Origin: an uncultured Blastocatellia bacterium
Lineage (GTDB): Bacteria; Acidobacteriota; Blastocatellia; Pyrinomonadales; Pyrinomonadaceae
Assembly (NCBI GenBank): GCA_946480785.1
Contig: CAMLLD010000135.1
Span: forward strand, 1 to 6,665
Direction: 5' to 3'
DNA length: 6,665 nt
A program made the translations under genes and the position numbers. A model generated the notes under the pieces. The model searched no databases. It worked only from the letters and a program-made list of their open reading frames with translations, and was not told where the DNA came from. Shown here piece by piece: positions 6,065 through 6,665 of this stretch. The first letter of the stretch is position 1. Every line of letters begins with the position of its first letter.

Positions 6065-6665
6065 ATGGCCATTGATCGCATCAGTGTAAAGGGCGCACGC
6101 CAACACAACCTCAAAAACATCAACGTCGACATCCCGCGCGATCGTTTTACGGTGATCACTGGCCTCTCCGGCTCCGGCAAATCTTCCCTCGCCTTCGACA
6201 CGATCTACGCCGAAGGCCAGCGCCGCTACGTGGAATCGCTCTCGGCCTACGCGCGCCAGTTTCTCGATCAACTCGAAAAACCGGACGTCGATTCGGTTGA
6301 CGGTCTCTCGCCCGCGATCTCCATCGAGCAAAAGACAGTTTCGCGCAGCCCGCGTTCGACGGTCGGCACGGTGACCGAGATCTACGACTACATGCGTTTG
6401 CTGTTCTCGTCGGTCGGCATTCCGCACTGTCATATCTGCGGCGCGGCGATCACGCGCCAGAGCGTCGATCAGATCGTGCAGAACGTGCTCGGGCTGCCCG
6501 AAGGCGAACGCGTGATGGTGCTCGCGCCGATCGTGCGCGGCCGCAAAGGCGAGTTCAAAAAGGAACTCGAAAAACTGGCGAAGGAAGGTTTCGTGCGCGC
6601 GCGCGTCGACGGCGAGCTGCTGCCGCTCGACGAGGAGATTCGTCTGGACAAGCGCCGCAATCACA
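6065..6665 (+). CDS. uvrA: UvrABC system protein A, N-terminal part (runs off the window)
   Basis: UvrA is the damage-recognition ATPase of nucleotide excision repair. It forms a dimer, loads UvrB at DNA lesions and acts in the cytoplasm on DNA. The visible 200 residues are the usual N-terminus: [17 protein letters not shown] (3-19), Walker A GLSGSGKS (33-40), [20 protein letters not shown] (44-63), the Q-loop/signature-domain start [23 protein letters not shown] (87-109), a CxxC half zinc site (C122, C125), and the UvrB-binding region beginning around residue 130 ([20 protein letters not shown]). About 750 further residues lie beyond the window. The ATG at 6065 matches the family start. It lies 142 nt after the receptor stop and appears to have its own promoter. 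Confidence 0.97.
   Translation, partial: MAIDRISVKGARQHNLKNINVDIPRDRFTVITGLSGSGKSSLAFDTIYAEGQRRYVESLSAYARQFLDQLEKPDVDSVDGLSPAISIEQKTVSRSPRSTVGTVTEIYDYMRLLFSSVGIPHCHICGAAITRQSVDQIVQNVLGLPEGERVMVLAPIVRGRKGEFKKELEKLAKEGFVRARVDGELLPLDEEIRLDKRRNH

Noticed and set aside
5341..6201. A minus-strand open frame of 286 codons running through the end of the receptor, the palindrome and the start of uvrA.
   Set aside because: It is antisense to two real genes and reads through the inverted repeat, giving the low-complexity peptide typical of such artefacts.
1..6665. CRISPR array, prophage, insertion sequence, toxin-antitoxin or defence island.
   Set aside because: I found no regularly spaced direct repeats, transposase, integrase or recognisable defence protein. 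The tRNA genes show no partial 3'-end duplication suggesting an attachment site.

Overview
The window reads as a core-chromosome segment of a high-GC Gram-negative bacterium, most likely an Acidobacteriota member (Blastocatellia or a relative). The clues are a TonB-dependent receptor with an N-terminal carboxypeptidase-regulatory domain of the kind expanded in acidobacteria, secreted LolA-like and FlgT-like hypothetical proteins, and a dispersed-type palindrome whose arm contains GGAGTGCGGCGGCTTGACG. I recall that repeat type being frequent in acidobacterial intergenic regions, but I could not check it. The phylum call is an inference.

Layout. Positions 69-472, minus strand: four tRNA genes, in transcription order Thr(TGT), Tyr(GTA), Gly(TCC), Thr(GGT). 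They sit behind a good sigma70-type promoter at 512-540. This is the same gene order as the E. coli thrU-tyrU-glyT-thrT-tufB operon, so a tuf gene probably starts just beyond position 1. Positions 659-1666, plus: a secreted protein with a duplicated beta-rich domain, function unknown. Positions 1614-2369, minus: pgsA, convergent with and overlapping the previous gene by 53 bp. Positions 2432-3343 and 3343-5922, plus: a secreted LolA-like protein and a compact TonB-dependent receptor, joined by a TGATG stop/start overlap and so probably one translationally coupled operon. Positions 5924-6013: a perfect 32-bp inverted repeat with a 26-nt loop, resembling a REPIN. Positions 6022-6063: a promoter embedded in a second dyad. 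Positions 6065-6665: the first 200 codons of uvrA, running off the end.

How they work together. Translation (tRNA/tuf), phospholipid synthesis (pgsA) and nucleotide excision repair (uvrA) are housekeeping. Between them lies a small envelope module of three exported proteins. I see no phage, insertion sequence, CRISPR array or defence system. The observations most worth a second look are the REPIN-like palindrome, the dyad wrapped around the uvrA -10 element, the coupled LolA-like/TonB-receptor pair, two candidate near-leaderless starts (pgsA, uvrA), and a three-segment alternative hairpin in the tRNA operon.
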